In this document: positions 7,794 to 17,277 of the stretch, one piece after another | Position numbering within the stretch: position 1 is the stretch's first letter | Layout of the letters: every line of letters begins with the position of its first letter | Source: Streptomyces sp. NBC_00271 | Lineage (GTDB): Bacteria; Actinomycetota; Actinomycetes; Streptomycetales; Streptomycetaceae | Length of the DNA: 64,000 bases | Reading direction: 5' to 3' | NCBI RefSeq assembly: GCF_036178845.1 | Contig: NZ_CP108070.1 | Span: 7,068,001-7,132,000 of the forward strand | Program-made: the position numbers and the translations under genes | Notes under the pieces: model-generated | Told to the model about the DNA's origin: nothing | What the model saw: the letters and a program-made list of their open reading frames with translations, nothing else | The model's database searches: none

Positions 7794-10337
7794 ATGAGCA
7801 GCCTCTTTGATGACAGCTTTCTGGCGGACCTCCAGCCTTCCGGGGCCCACGAGGAAGAGCCCCCGCCGCCCGAGGACGGGGCGCCGGAGCCGCTTCCGGA
7901 CGACCTGTTCGGCGGCCGCTTCGACGTGCCCGCGAGCCGGGACGCCTACTACCGCGACGGCGCGCCCCGCCCCGCCGTGGACCCGGCGGCCCTGCTGGAC
8001 GGGCTGAACGAGAACCAGCGCGCGGCCGTGGTGCACTCCGGCTCCCCGCTGCTCATCGTGGCCGGCGCGGGCTCCGGCAAGACCCGGGTGCTCACGCACC
8101 GCATCGCTCATCTGCTGGGCGAGCGCCATGTCCACCCCGGCCAGATCCTCGCGATCACCTTCACGAACAAGGCTGCGGGCGAGATGAAGGAGCGCGTCGA
8201 GCAGCTCGTCGGCCCGCGCGCGAACGCGATGTGGGTGATGACCTTCCACAGCGCGTGTGTGCGGATCCTGCGCCGCGAGAGCAAGAAGCTCGGCTTCACC
8301 TCCTCGTTCTCGATCTACGACGCCGCCGACAGCAAGCGTCTGATGGCGCTCGTCTGCCGTGATCTGGATCTCGATCCCAAGCGCTTCCCGCCCAAGTCCT
8401 TCAGCGCCAAGATCTCGAACCTGAAGAACGAGCTGATCGACGAGGAGGACTTCGCCGTCCAGGCCGCCGACGGCTTCGAGAAGACCCTCGCCCAGGCCTA
8501 CGCGATGTACCAGTCGCGGCTGCGCGAGGCCAACGCGCTCGACTTCGACGACCTGATCATGACCACGGTCAACCTGCTGCGTGCCTTCCCGGACGTCGCC
8601 GAGCACTACCGGCGCCGCTTCCGCCACGTCCTGGTCGACGAGTACCAGGACACGAACCACGCGCAGTACGCCCTGGTCAGGGAGCTCGTCGGCCCGGCCG
8701 CCGGTGACCGGCCCGAGGAAGCGCCGCCCACCGAGGGCGAGCTCGGGCCCGCCGAGCTGTGCGTCGTGGGCGACGCCGACCAGTCGATCTACGCCTTCCG
8801 CGGGGCGACCATCCGCAACATCCTCCAGTTCGAGGAGGACTACCCGGACGCGACGACGATCCTGCTGGAGCAGAACTACCGCTCCACCCAGACGATCCTG
8901 ACCGCCGCGAACGCAGTCATCGAGCGCAACGAGTCCCGCCGCCCCAAGAACCTGTGGACCAACGCGGGCGCCGGTTCGAACATCACCGGCTATGTCGCCG
9001 ACACCGAGCACGACGAGGCCCAGTTCGTCGCCGACGAGATAGACCGTCTCACCGACGCGGGCGAGGCCAGGGCGGGTGACGTCGCCGTCTTCTACCGGAC
9101 GAACGCACAGTCCCGCGTCTTCGAAGAGATCTTCATCCGCGTCGGCCTGCCCTACAAGGTCGTCGGCGGCGTCCGCTTCTACGAGCGCAAGGAGGTCCGT
9201 GACGTCCTCGCGTACCTCAGGGTCCTGGCCAACCCCGAGGACTCGGTTCCGCTGCGCCGCATTCTGAACGTTCCCAAGCGCGGCATCGGCGAGCGCGCCG
9301 AGGCCATGATCGACGCGCTCTCGCAGCGCGAGAAGATCAGCTTCCCGCAGGCGCTGCGCCGCGTCGACGAGGCGTACGGGATGGCGGCGCGGTCGACGAA
9401 CGCCGTGAAGCGGTTCAACACGCTCATGGAGGACCTCCGTACGATCGTCGAGTCCGGCGCGGGTCCGGCGACCGTCCTGGAGGCGGTCCTCGAGCGCACC
9501 GGCTATCTCGCCGAGCTGCAGGCCTCGACCGACCCGCAGGACGAGACCCGGATCGAGAACCTTCAGGAGCTCGCCGCCGTGGCCCTGGAGTTCGAGCAGG
9601 AGACCGGCGAGGGCGAAGGCACGGGTGCGGGCACGGCTGCGGGTGCGGCGGCTGCTGGTGCTGGTGCTGGTGCGGCGTCCGGTGGGCTCTCCGCGTTCCT
9701 GGAGCGTGTCGCGCTCGTCGCCGACTCCGACCAGATCCCGGACGAGGAGGACGGCAACGGCGTCATCACGCTGATGACCCTCCACACCGCCAAGGGCCTG
9801 GAGTTCCCGGTCGTCTTCCTCACCGGCATGGAGGACGGCGTCTTCCCGCACATGCGCGCGCTGGGACAGGTCAAGGAGCTGGAGGAGGAGCGGCGCCTCG
9901 CGTACGTCGGCATCACGCGCGCGCGGGAGCGGTTGTACCTCACCCGTTCGTCCATGCGCAGCGCCTGGGGCCAGCCCTCGTACAACCCGCCGTCCCGCTT
10001 CCTGGAGGAGATCCCGGAGACGCACCTGGAGTGGAAGCGCACCGGCGCGACCGCTCCCGTGCCCTCGGGGCCCGTCTCCGGTGTGGCCGCCTCGCTGTCG
10101 TCCTCGCGTTCGCGGTCCGCGGCGTCCGGTGCCTCCGGCTTCGCGACGCGCCGCGGGGTCTCCGAGAAGCCGGTGGTCTCGCTCGCGGTGGGTGACCGGG
10201 TCACTCACGACCAGTTCGGCCTGGGCACCGTGGTCGGTGTGAAGGGGACGGGTGCGAACGCGGAGGCGACGGTCGACTTCGGCGAGGCGAAGCCGAAGCG
10301 GTTGCTGCTGCGGTACGCGCCGGTGGAGAAGCTGTAG
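7794..10337 (+). CDS. pcrA: ATP-dependent DNA helicase PcrA/UvrD
   Basis: Superfamily 1A 3'-5' DNA helicase acting in nucleotide-excision repair and replication-fork maintenance. Walker A is AGAGSGKT at about residues 90-97. Further motifs are LAITFTNKAAGEM (Ia), VDEYQDTNHAQY (II), VVGDADQSIYAFRGA (III), QNYRST (IV), MTLHTAKGLEFPVVF (V) and VGITRARERLYL (VI). The C-terminus has the Tudor-like VGDRVTHDQFGLGTVVGV module that binds RNA polymerase in family members. An Ala/Gly-rich insertion near 607-630 and an acidic, proline-rich N-terminal tail of about 65 residues are not part of the core. It is driven by a damage-inducible promoter directly upstream. Confidence 0.97.
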   Translation: MSSLFDDSFLADLQPSGAHEEEPPPPEDGAPEPLPDDLFGGRFDVPASRDAYYRDGAPRPAVDPAALLDGLNENQRAAVVHSGSPLLIVAGAGSGKTRVLTHRIAHLLGERHVHPGQILAITFTNKAAGEMKERVEQLVGPRANAMWVMTFHSACVRILRRESKKLGFTSSFSIYDAADSKRLMALVCRDLDLDPKRFPPKSFSAKISNLKNELIDEEDFAVQAADGFEKTLAQAYAMYQSRLREANALDFDDLIMTTVNLLRAFPDVAEHYRRRFRHVLVDEYQDTNHAQYALVRELVGPAAGDRPEEAPPTEGELGPAELCVVGDADQSIYAFRGATIRNILQFEEDYPDATTILLEQNYRSTQTILTAANAVIERNESRRPKNLWTNAGAGSNITGYVADTEHDEAQFVADEIDRLTDAGEARAGDVAVFYRTNAQSRVFEEIFIRVGLPYKVVGGVRFYERKEVRDVLAYLRVLANPEDSVPLRRILNVPKRGIGERAEAMIDALSQREKISFPQALRRVDEAYGMAARSTNAVKRFNTLMEDLRTIVESGAGPATVLEAVLERTGYLAELQASTDPQDETRIENLQELAAVALEFEQETGEGEGTGAGTAAGAAAAGAGAGAASGGLSAFLERVALVADSDQIPDEEDGNGVITLMTLHTAKGLEFPVVFLTGMEDGVFPHMRALGQVKELEEERRLAYVGITRARERLYLTRSSMRSAWGQPSYNPPSRFLEEIPETHLEWKRTGATAPVPSGPVSGVAASLSSSRSRSAASGASGFATRRGVSEKPVVSLAVGDRVTHDQFGLGTVVGVKGTGANAEATVDFGEAKPKRLLLRYAPVEKL

Positions 10338-10403
10338 TTCCACGGGGCGGCAGCTCGGAGCCCGGCGACGGCATTCGGTCACGTCGTCGGGTGAGCGGCC
10401 GCT

Positions 10404-10481
10404 GGGTTACGTCGGGCCCGAGGCTCCGTGGGTTACGTCGGGCCCCAGGCCCGGTGGGTTACGTCGGGTCCAGGCCGTGGC
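10404..10481. repeat. 26-bp tandem repeat over the stop codon of the M23 gene
   Basis: GGGTTACGTCGGG occurs at 10404, 10430 and 10456, exactly 26 bases apart, with the flanking CCxxGGCxC also conserved. The third copy contains the stop codon (TAA, read on the minus strand) and last codons of the M23 peptidase gene; the other two lie beyond it, each repeating the ...Pro-Thr-stop end. Confidence 0.75.
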
Positions 10482-12012
10482 TGCGCAGCCACGGCAGCGG
10501 GTCGATCGCCGAGCCGCCCGCGGGGCGGACCTCGAAGTGCAGATGCGGACCGGTCGAGTTGCCGGAGTTCCCGGAGAACGCGATCTGGTCCCCGGCCTTC
10601 ACGACCGTCCCCGACGGCACCTTGTAGCTGGAGAGGTGGCAGTACCAGGTTTCCGTGCCGTCCATCGCGGTGACGATCGCCATGTTCCCGTACGCGCTGT
10701 TCCACTGCGTCCGTACGGTGCCGTCGGTCGCGGCCATCACCGGCGTGCCGTACGACACCGGGAAGTCGATGCCCGTGTGCACGGACATCCAGTTGATGCC
10801 GGCCTGGCCGAAGTAGGCGCTGAGGCCCTTCTGCGTGACCGGGAGCACGAACTTCGGCCGCAGCCGCTCCTTGCGAGCCGCTTCCGCCGCCGCCTTCTGC
10901 TTCTCGGCGGCCTGCTGAGCCTTGAGGTCGATACGTTCCTGCGTCCGGCTGGCCCGGTCGGCGAAGTCGTCCGCGCCCGCGGCGAGGCTCTGGAGCTGGG
11001 TGTCCAGTTTGTTGTTGGCGGCCGACGGCTTCACCGCGGTCCCGTCGGACGCGCTGAGGGTCGTGTTGTCCTTGCTGTCGTTCCCGCCGATGGTGCCCAC
11101 GGAGGCGGCGGCGATCCCCGCGACCCCCATCACACAGGCCGAGGGCACCGCGACGGTCAGCAAGGCAGAACGCTTCGCCGGGCTGCGCCGCCGGGAACGG
11201 GACGCGGACCGGTTCGCGGCACGGGGGGCCGGAATGACCTCTTCCATGTCCTCCAGCAGCGGCGCGTCCTGCGCGTCACCGGCGTCCTCGAACTCGTCCT
11301 CCGCGGCGCCGGATTCCTCGTACGACACCTGCTCGAAGGTCGCGGTCGCCTGCTGGTCGAAGGGCGGGTCGTCCACGTCGGACTCGGACACCGGCTGATG
11401 CTCGTAGGCCTCGGCGGCGAGCTGCTGCTCATACGACTCGGCCTGCTGGTGCTGCTCGTAGCCGTCGTACGGGTCGTGTTCGCCCGCGGTGTTCCACTGC
11501 GTGGCGTCGTACGCACCCGTCTCCTGGGTGTGCGCGGTCCACTGCTGGGTCTGGCCGGTCTGTTCGGCCTGGAGCCAGGCGGCCGCGTCCCACTGGCCGG
11601 TGCCTTCGGGGCCCGGGTGCTGCGCGGGGATGTCGGCGAGCTGCTGGTATCCGCTCGCCCAGGCGGTCGTGTCGTAGGCACCCGTGTCGTACACGGCCTG
11701 GTGCTGTGCGGCGTACGGGTCGTAGTGCGGCGTCTGATGGCTGTCGGTGCCCCACTGCGTGGCGTCGTACGAACCCGTGCCGCCGCCGCCCGACATGTCG
11801 CCGAAGAGAGGGTCGGCCGCGAAGGTCGAGGTCTCGAAACCCGTGGTCTCGAAGCTTCCGGTCGCGTAGGTACCGGTGGTGGCGTAGCCGTCGTACGAGG
11901 TGAAGTCGCCGTACTGGGCTTCCTGGCCACCGTACGACGCATAGGGCGCCGCGGCGGCATCGGAGGCCGGGGCCGGGGGCGTTGCGGTCCCCGACGGGTG
12001 ACGGTCGTTCAC
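10459..12012 (-). CDS. Membrane-anchored M23 (LytM-type) peptidase
   Basis: About 517 residues: a long low-complexity cytoplasmic N-terminal region (about 1-235, rich in Tyr/Gln/Thr/Ala/Gly, with recurring YDATQW and YDTTAW motifs), a basic patch and one membrane helix (about 270-295), a coiled coil, and a C-terminal M23 domain with zinc ligands in HTGIDFP and HLHFEVR. Both zinc motifs are intact, so it should be an active endopeptidase or amidase activator outside the membrane. The GTG at 12012 is chosen because the low-complexity sequence begins there and AAAGAGAAG lies just upstream; the frame could extend to 12126. Confidence 0.88.
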   Translation of the reverse strand: MNDRHPSGTATPPAPASDAAAAPYASYGGQEAQYGDFTSYDGYATTGTYATGSFETTGFETSTFAADPLFGDMSGGGGTGSYDATQWGTDSHQTPHYDPYAAQHQAVYDTGAYDTTAWASGYQQLADIPAQHPGPEGTGQWDAAAWLQAEQTGQTQQWTAHTQETGAYDATQWNTAGEHDPYDGYEQHQQAESYEQQLAAEAYEHQPVSESDVDDPPFDQQATATFEQVSYEESGAAEDEFEDAGDAQDAPLLEDMEEVIPAPRAANRSASRSRRRSPAKRSALLTVAVPSACVMGVAGIAAASVGTIGGNDSKDNTTLSASDGTAVKPSAANNKLDTQLQSLAAGADDFADRASRTQERIDLKAQQAAEKQKAAAEAARKERLRPKFVLPVTQKGLSAYFGQAGINWMSVHTGIDFPVSYGTPVMAATDGTVRTQWNSAYGNMAIVTAMDGTETWYCHLSSYKVPSGTVVKAGDQIAFSGNSGNSTGPHLHFEVRPAGGSAIDPLPWLRSHGLDPT

Positions 12013-12210
12013 CAACTTCTCTTTCGCCTCGACAACAGGGGCTGGCAGAGCAGTGCGGTGACTGTACCCGGCGGTACGCGGGCGCGACAATCTTCCGCAG
12101 GTTTCCTCCACTCGGGAAACGGGCATTCGGCCGTGTTTCGGGGGAGGGCGGGCACGGCTTTGGCCTGGCGTTCGATTGCCGTTCGATGTTGAGGGTGTTC
12201 TGTGGAGGCG

Positions 12211-13083
12211 TTACGCCACTGTCAGACCCCCGGTTTCGGCGGCGGACGCGGCGGCGGGGCGGGCCTGTGTCTCCTCGAAGTCGAGTGCCTGTCGTATCCC
12301 GGCGGCGACCGCGGGGTGGACCGGCAGGGCGAGATGTCCGATTCCGCTCACTTGGACGCTCTGTGCGAGCAGGTCCGGGTGGTCGATGGAGGCGGTCTCC
12401 AGCGGGTCCATCAGATGGTCGAGGTCGCTCCAGAAGCTCACGAACTGCGTACGGCAGTCGGGCGCGGGCTTGCGCAGCTCCTCGATCACTTCGGAACCCG
12501 GACGCATCTGACGGACGATCGGGTGCGCGTTCATCAGTGGAATGACCTTCGTGCCCGCGTGTGGCGTGCCGAGCGTGACCAGGGTGCGGACGCGCAGGTC
12601 TCCGCCGAGGCGCTGAACGTAGTAGCGGGCTATCAGTCCGCCGAGGCTGTGCCCCACTATGTCCACCTGATCGCGCCCGGTGCGCTCGCAGATGTCCTCT
12701 ATGTGCCGCCCGAGCAGCTCCGCGGCGGCGCGGATGTCGTTCGTCAGCGGCGAGTAGTTGAGCGACTCGATGTGCTGCCTGCCGTGCTGGGCGAGGTTGC
12801 GGCGCAACAGCACGAAGACCGAACGGTTGTCGATGAAGCCGTGCAGCAGCACGACCGGCGGCTTGGTCCCGGTGGGCAGCCGGGGCGCGTCGGGCGGGGG
12901 GAGCGCGGGGGTGCCGCGGCGCTCCTGGGTGATGCCGGACGGATAGAGGAGGAGGTGCCCGGCGAGGATGGCGATCTCCAGGGCCGTCGCCTTCAACAGG
13001 GCCACCGAGAGCCCGGTCAGTCGGCTGGGCAGCAGGCGCTGACGGAGAGGGAGAAAGGGCAACTCAGCCCCGGTGACCTTCAT
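12211..13083 (-). CDS. Alpha/beta hydrolase, triacylglycerol-lipase-like
   Basis: A 290-residue lipase-class hydrolase. It has an oxyanion-hole-like VVLLHGFIDN, the nucleophile elbow GHSLGGL, TLGTPHAGTKV, and a probable catalytic His in GIGHLALP near the C-terminus. An N-terminal hydrophobic segment (about 20-45) may be a membrane anchor or signal. The ATG at 13083 has the ribosome site GGAGGT eight bases upstream; the longer reading frame upstream is Arg/His-rich and not protein-like. The substrate is presumably an acylglycerol or other lipid ester. Confidence 0.88.
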   Translation of the reverse strand: MKVTGAELPFLPLRQRLLPSRLTGLSVALLKATALEIAILAGHLLLYPSGITQERRGTPALPPPDAPRLPTGTKPPVVLLHGFIDNRSVFVLLRRNLAQHGRQHIESLNYSPLTNDIRAAAELLGRHIEDICERTGRDQVDIVGHSLGGLIARYYVQRLGGDLRVRTLVTLGTPHAGTKVIPLMNAHPIVRQMRPGSEVIEELRKPAPDCRTQFVSFWSDLDHLMDPLETASIDHPDLLAQSVQVSGIGHLALPVHPAVAAGIRQALDFEETQARPAAASAAETGGLTVA

Positions 13084-13538
13084 GGCCGACCTCCAGTCGG
13101 CACGCAGCGGGACCGCTCTGTCCCCCGTGTGCCCTCGTGGAAAGCCGCGGTGGTGGTGCCGGTGGCGATGGCGTGGGCGGTTGCCGACGGTGCGTCCGTG
13201 GCGTGTGGTGCGCCGGTGACGCGACGGGATTCCCTGCCGTCGTGCTCCCGCCGGTGCGCCGCACCGCCGTCGCGCCTCCGTGATGCGACGGCGGTGCTGC
13301 CACCTGCTGGCGGCTCTCCTTGCGCAGGCTCCGGCCACGGCCCGCGCGTCGCAGATCCCTGCGGCGCGTGTGCCGCAGTAACGCGGAGCGGTGCGCGGCG
13401 AATGTGTCCCACCGTGTGATTTCCCCCTCGGTCTTCAGCGGGAAACTGCGGTTTGCACGGATCTGACGATAACGTTCGTTCACTTCCCCTGCCGGTGCGG
13501 TGCGGGGCGGTCGATGAAGTCCGTTCATGGAGGCAGTG
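13084..13538. other. Divergent intergenic region (lipase / B12-binding protein)
   Basis: About 455 bases with no gene I can support. The stretch 13420-13500 is less GC-rich (around GATAACGTTCGTTCAC at 13466) and is the likely promoter zone. A minus-strand frame here has a reasonable first 40 codons but then becomes Arg/His/Pro-rich and overlaps the lipase start, so it is not called. Confidence 0.5.
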
Positions 13539-13955
<417 letters not shown>

Positions 13956-13969
13956 CACCTCTCCGGCGG

Positions 13970-14056
13970 GGGTGCGGTCCCCGTCGCTCGTGGAGCGGCC
14001 GCGGGTGGGTGGGGGCTGGTCGCCCAGTTCCCCGCGCCCCTCAAGGGGCGTTCCTG
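13970..14056. repeat. Streptomyces intergenic repeat copy
   Basis: GGTGGGGGCTGGTCGCCCAG followed by TTCCCCGCGCCCCTCAAGGGGCG resembles the dispersed element also found at about 28820-28870 and in several copies between 39850 and 40200. It lies between two convergent genes and includes a short hairpin (CGCCCCTCAAGGGGCG) that may terminate transcription. Confidence 0.6.
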
Positions 14057-15688
14057 TCAGCGTGGTTCCGCACCATCCAGCTCCGAGGACATCACCGCGC
14101 GCAGACGCAGGGTGGTGACGAGGCGCTGGAAGGCCTCCGCCCAGTAGCCACCGGCACCGGGCGCCGCGTTCTCCGGCTCGTCGGCGACCGCCGTGAGTCC
14201 CTCCAGCCGCCCCGCCTCCGTCGGATCCAGGCACCGCTCGGCCAGCCCCATCACCCCACTGAAACTCCATGGATAACTCCCCGCGTCCCGCGCGATATTG
14301 AGCGCGTCGACCACCGCACGTCCCAGGGGCCCCGCCCACGGCACCGCGCAGACCCCGAGCAGCTGGAACGCCTCGGACAAACCGTGCGTGGCGATGAACC
14401 CCGCCACCCACTCGGCCCGCTCGGCGGAGCCCAACGTGGCGAGCAGTTTCGACCGCTCCGCCAGCGACACCGCCCCCGGCCCGCCGGCCTCCGGAGCCGA
14501 CGGCGCGCCGAGGAGAGCCCGGGACCAGCCCGGGTCCCGCTGCCGTACCGCCGCCCGGCACCACGCGGCATGCAGCTCGCTCTGCCAGTCGTCCGCCACC
14601 GGAAGCGCCACGATCTCCTCCGGCGTACGTCCGCCGAGCCGTCGCGACCACGTCCCGAGCGGCGCTGCTTCGACCAACTGGCCCAGCCACCACGACCGTT
14701 CCCCTCGTCCCGCCGGAGCTTTCGGTACAACACCGTCGCGCTCCATGCTCGCGTCGCACTCGTGCGGCGCCTCGACGACGATCGAGGGTGTGCCCCGCGT
14801 CCGGTCGACGGCCACGCATGAGCCGGCCCGCGCCGCCATCCGCGCGGCGAGCGCCGAACCGGGCAGCGCGGACAGCAGCTCCGCCGCCGTGGCCCGGACG
14901 TTGCGGCTCCGGTCGGCGAGCGCCCGCTCCAGGAACGGTTCGTCCGCCGCGCACAGCCCGGAGCGCAAGGAGTCGAGGAACATCAGCCGGTCCTCGGCCC
15001 GCTCGGTCGCCCAGGTGGTGGCGAGCAGCTCGCGCGCGGCCCCGGGGTCCTGGGCCCGTATCGATGTGAGCAGCGCGACCCGCTCGGCGAAGAGACCCTC
15101 CTGCCAGAGCTGTCGCGCGCGCTCGGGGTCATCCGGGCCGGGCAGTGCGGTGCCGCCGCCGGGCAGCGACCGCAGGGCGAAGCGCCAGTCCGGGTTCAGC
15201 CGGGCGAGCCACAGGGCGCGCGGCCCGGCGAAGGCCAGGGCCGCAGGCCGCAGGTCCGTACGGCCGCGGGCGGCGTCGAGGAGCGCGGGCAGCGTTTCCG
15301 GGGGCGGTGCGAAACCCCGCGCGTTCGCCAGCGCGAGCCACTGCGGCAGCAGCTCCATGAGATCGGGCGCCGTGCCCCGGCGGCCGCCGCCTCCCGTGCC
15401 GGGCCGGTCCGCCAGCAGCGTCGTGAGTCGGTGGGCCGCGGCGGGCGGGAGGACCGGTCGTGGGTCGGGCGCGGCGGGCTCGGGACGGGCGGCCGCCCGT
15501 GCGGCCCGCACCCCGGCCCGCCGCCGCAGGGTTTCCACGGCGGCCGCGTCCAGCAGGGCTACCGGCGCCTCGCGCCCGGCGGCCCGGACCGGAGGCGGGC
15601 GCCGCTCGGTCCCGAGCAGGGCCATCGTGACGAGCTCCTCCCAGGAACCTCCGACGGGCGCGCCCGCGGAGGCGGAGGTCGTGTTCAT
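14057..15688 (-). CDS. DUF5691-family protein (SWIM/MoxR/vWA system)
   Basis: A 543-residue cytoplasmic protein of a family known only by context. It begins MNTTSASAG and soon shows WEELVTMALLGTERRP, the family's N-terminal signature as I recall it. The rest is Ala/Leu/Arg-rich and helical, with HEAT-like stretches (about 235-275, RSRNVRATAAELLSALPGS) suggesting an alpha-solenoid scaffold. No catalytic motif was found. It lies downstream of the SWIM gene on the same strand with a 100-base gap and is probably co-transcribed, adding it to the SWIM / AAA+ / DUF5682 / vWA set. A scaffold or adaptor role is inference. Confidence 0.78.
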   Translation of the reverse strand: MNTTSASAGAPVGGSWEELVTMALLGTERRPPPVRAAGREAPVALLDAAAVETLRRRAGVRAARAAARPEPAAPDPRPVLPPAAAHRLTTLLADRPGTGGGGRRGTAPDLMELLPQWLALANARGFAPPPETLPALLDAARGRTDLRPAALAFAGPRALWLARLNPDWRFALRSLPGGGTALPGPDDPERARQLWQEGLFAERVALLTSIRAQDPGAARELLATTWATERAEDRLMFLDSLRSGLCAADEPFLERALADRSRNVRATAAELLSALPGSALAARMAARAGSCVAVDRTRGTPSIVVEAPHECDASMERDGVVPKAPAGRGERSWWLGQLVEAAPLGTWSRRLGGRTPEEIVALPVADDWQSELHAAWCRAAVRQRDPGWSRALLGAPSAPEAGGPGAVSLAERSKLLATLGSAERAEWVAGFIATHGLSEAFQLLGVCAVPWAGPLGRAVVDALNIARDAGSYPWSFSGVMGLAERCLDPTEAGRLEGLTAVADEPENAAPGAGGYWAEAFQRLVTTLRLRAVMSSELDGAEPR

Positions 15689-15735
15689 GAGCGTCCTTTC
15701 CGTGGGGAGGCGGTGCTGATGGCTTGATCGGTGAC

Positions 15736-15795
15736 AGTGGTGCTGGTGCTGGTGCTGGTGGTGTCAGTGGTGTGGGCGGTGCCGGTGGTCAGCAC
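15736..15795. repeat. TGGTGC-type short tandem repeat
   Basis: The 100-base gap between the DUF5691 and SWIM genes is largely iterated TGGTGC/TGGTGT hexamers (about nine units, imperfect). No gene or promoter is evident in the gap. Confidence 0.7.
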
Positions 15796-17144
15796 AAAGA
15801 CACCGGCTCCCCGTCGCCCTCCGGCCAGGCCGTCAGGGGAGTGAAGCCGCGGTGGCCGCACTCTCCGAAGACCGTGACGGGGGCGCCGCCGGAGAGGGCG
15901 GCGAGGCGCCACAGCCCGGGCCGGGAGAGAAGGGAAGAGGAGATCGGGAGGGCGAAGTCGCCCTCGGCGTCCGCCAGTTGCCAGGTGTCGCCGTCGGGGG
16001 TGGGTATCATCCGGGCCAGCGTGACCGGGTGGGAGTCGAGCCAGGGATCGGCCCGCAGGGCTTCGCCGAAGCGGGCCGCCGCCTGGGGGGCGGTCAGCCC
16101 CGGTGGACGTGTCCGCGCGGGGGCGGGCGGCGTGAACCGCTCGCCCAGGGCCGCTCGGAGCTGTCCGGCCCCCGGATACGCGGACACCTCCGCCTCGAAG
16201 GCCAGCCCCACCGGCAGGGTCAGCTCCGGCGCACGGCCGGCGGCCCCATAAGAAAGGAGCAGCGCGGTGCGGTCGGTCTCCGCGCCGTAGAGCCAGATCC
16301 TGCGCGTCGTGAGCCGGGTGTCCGCCGTGTCGTACTGGGCGAGGACCTGCCAGCGGTCCCGCACCGGTGGCCCGTCCGCCGAACCGGGCAGCCCCACCCG
16401 CGAGCGAACCGTCGCGGCCAGGTCGTCCGGCAGCCGCTCACGGCGCAGCCAGCCCTGGTCGAGGAGATGGAGCAGCGCGCACTCCTCCAGCAGCCGCACC
16501 GGCCAGCCGGGCCCGGAGGAGGGAATCGCCCCCAATTCCCTGACCCGCGCGGCCAGTCCGGGCGCCTGCGCGTCGACCATGCGGGCCGCCGTCTCCTCCC
16601 ACATCCCGTACCCCGCCTGCTCGGCCGACGCGAGACCGCCCCGCAGCAGATCCGCCAACCGCTGCTCCAGCTCCGCCGCCCCCGCGGTGATCCGCTCGGC
16701 CCGCCGCTGCGCCCTGCGCCGCGCCGCCTCCGGATCGCCCGGTGACGCCGTCCCAGATCCCCCGCCCGTCGTCCCCTTCTCCCCCGCTCGCTCTCGTCTC
16801 CCCTCCATCCACTGCTCCGCCCAGTCCGGCGCCGGCCCCCGCGGCACCGAACCGTCCTCGCCCGCCCAGAGCAGCAGCAGTCCCAGCGCGTGCTTGCACG
16901 GGAACTTCCGGCTCGGGCAACTGCACTTGTACGCGGGCCCGGTGGAGTCCGCGATGTCGATGACCGTCTGATAAGGCCTGCTGCCGCTTCCCCTGCACAG
17001 TCCCCATACCGTCCCCTCGTCAGAACTGCCTGCCTCCGACCACGGCCCGGCAGCGCCGAGCTTGCTGCCGGCCGTACGTGACGCGGCATCAGGCGCCAGT
17101 GCCAGCACCTGATCCGCCGTCCAGCGCACCCCCTGCTGAGTCAT
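15789..17144 (-). CDS. SWIM zinc-finger protein
   Basis: A 451-residue protein with a SWIM finger near the N-terminus: Cys74, Cys76, Cys83 and His85 (CSCPSRKFPCKH), the CxC-x6-CxH pattern that binds zinc and is linked to DNA or protein binding. The central part (about 115-175) is Arg/Ala-rich and helical, and the C-terminal 200 residues are unrecognised. Homologues (YehQ in E. coli) sit beside MoxR ATPase and vWA genes, as here. The ATG at 17144 lies eight bases from the -10 box of a perfect damage-type promoter, so the message is predicted to be leaderless; this decides the start over the upstream in-frame codons. Confidence 0.88.
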   Translation of the reverse strand: MTQQGVRWTADQVLALAPDAASRTAGSKLGAAGPWSEAGSSDEGTVWGLCRGSGSRPYQTVIDIADSTGPAYKCSCPSRKFPCKHALGLLLLWAGEDGSVPRGPAPDWAEQWMEGRRERAGEKGTTGGGSGTASPGDPEAARRRAQRRAERITAGAAELEQRLADLLRGGLASAEQAGYGMWEETAARMVDAQAPGLAARVRELGAIPSSGPGWPVRLLEECALLHLLDQGWLRRERLPDDLAATVRSRVGLPGSADGPPVRDRWQVLAQYDTADTRLTTRRIWLYGAETDRTALLLSYGAAGRAPELTLPVGLAFEAEVSAYPGAGQLRAALGERFTPPAPARTRPPGLTAPQAAARFGEALRADPWLDSHPVTLARMIPTPDGDTWQLADAEGDFALPISSSLLSRPGLWRLAALSGGAPVTVFGECGHRGFTPLTAWPEGDGEPVSLC

Positions 17145-17151
17145 GTCATCG

Positions 17152-17174
17152 AAGGTAGGTCCCGCCACTGACAA
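17152..17174 (-). promoter_or_regulatory. RecA-NDp / PafBC-type promoter of the SWIM gene
   Basis: On the minus strand: TTGTCAGTG (17174-17166), eight bases, TACCTT (17157-17152), a full match to TTGTCAGTG-N8-TAnnnT. Transcription should begin at or within a base or two of the ATG at 17144. The same motif drives pcrA at 7762. Confidence 0.85.
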
Positions 17175-17223
17175 TCGACCTTCGCGAGCATATTTGCGCA
17201 GGTCAGAGCGCATTGTCAGTGGC
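17164..17223. repeat. Perfect 12-bp inverted repeat between divergent SWIM and MoxR genes
   Basis: GCCACTGACAAT (17164-17175) and ATTGTCAGTGGC (17212-17223) are exact inverted copies separated by 36 bases. Each arm is a -35-type damage-promoter element facing one gene set. Confidence 0.9.
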
Positions 17224-17235
17224 GTGGTGCACGGT
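17213..17235 (+). promoter_or_regulatory. Damage-type promoter facing the MoxR/DUF5682/vWA operon
   Basis: TTGTCAGTGGC at 17213-17223 is a perfect upstream box, but at the expected spacing the -10 is CACGGT (17230-17235), matching TAnnnT only in the A and final T. It is therefore a weaker promoter than its divergent partner, or one that depends more on the activator. Confidence 0.6.
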
Positions 17236-17277
17236 GGAACCAGATCCGAACCGGCCGAGCTGGAGGGGGAGCGAGCC

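Noticed and set aside
7713..10382. 889-codon minus-strand open frame opposite pcrA
   Set aside because: High-GC codon bias produces long antisense frames. The plus strand has all helicase motifs, and the antisense product is Arg/Gly/Val-rich with no domain. The same reasoning removes the large frames opposite sucCD (23567-25588), purH (30756-32375), betB (45825-47528), betA (47531-48991) and the ligases (58236-61436).
13084..13515. Possible minus-strand small gene in the lipase/icmB gap
   Set aside because: About 40 residues look acceptable (after a GTG near 13484) but the rest is Arg/His/Pro-rich and runs into the lipase start; no ribosome site or domain.
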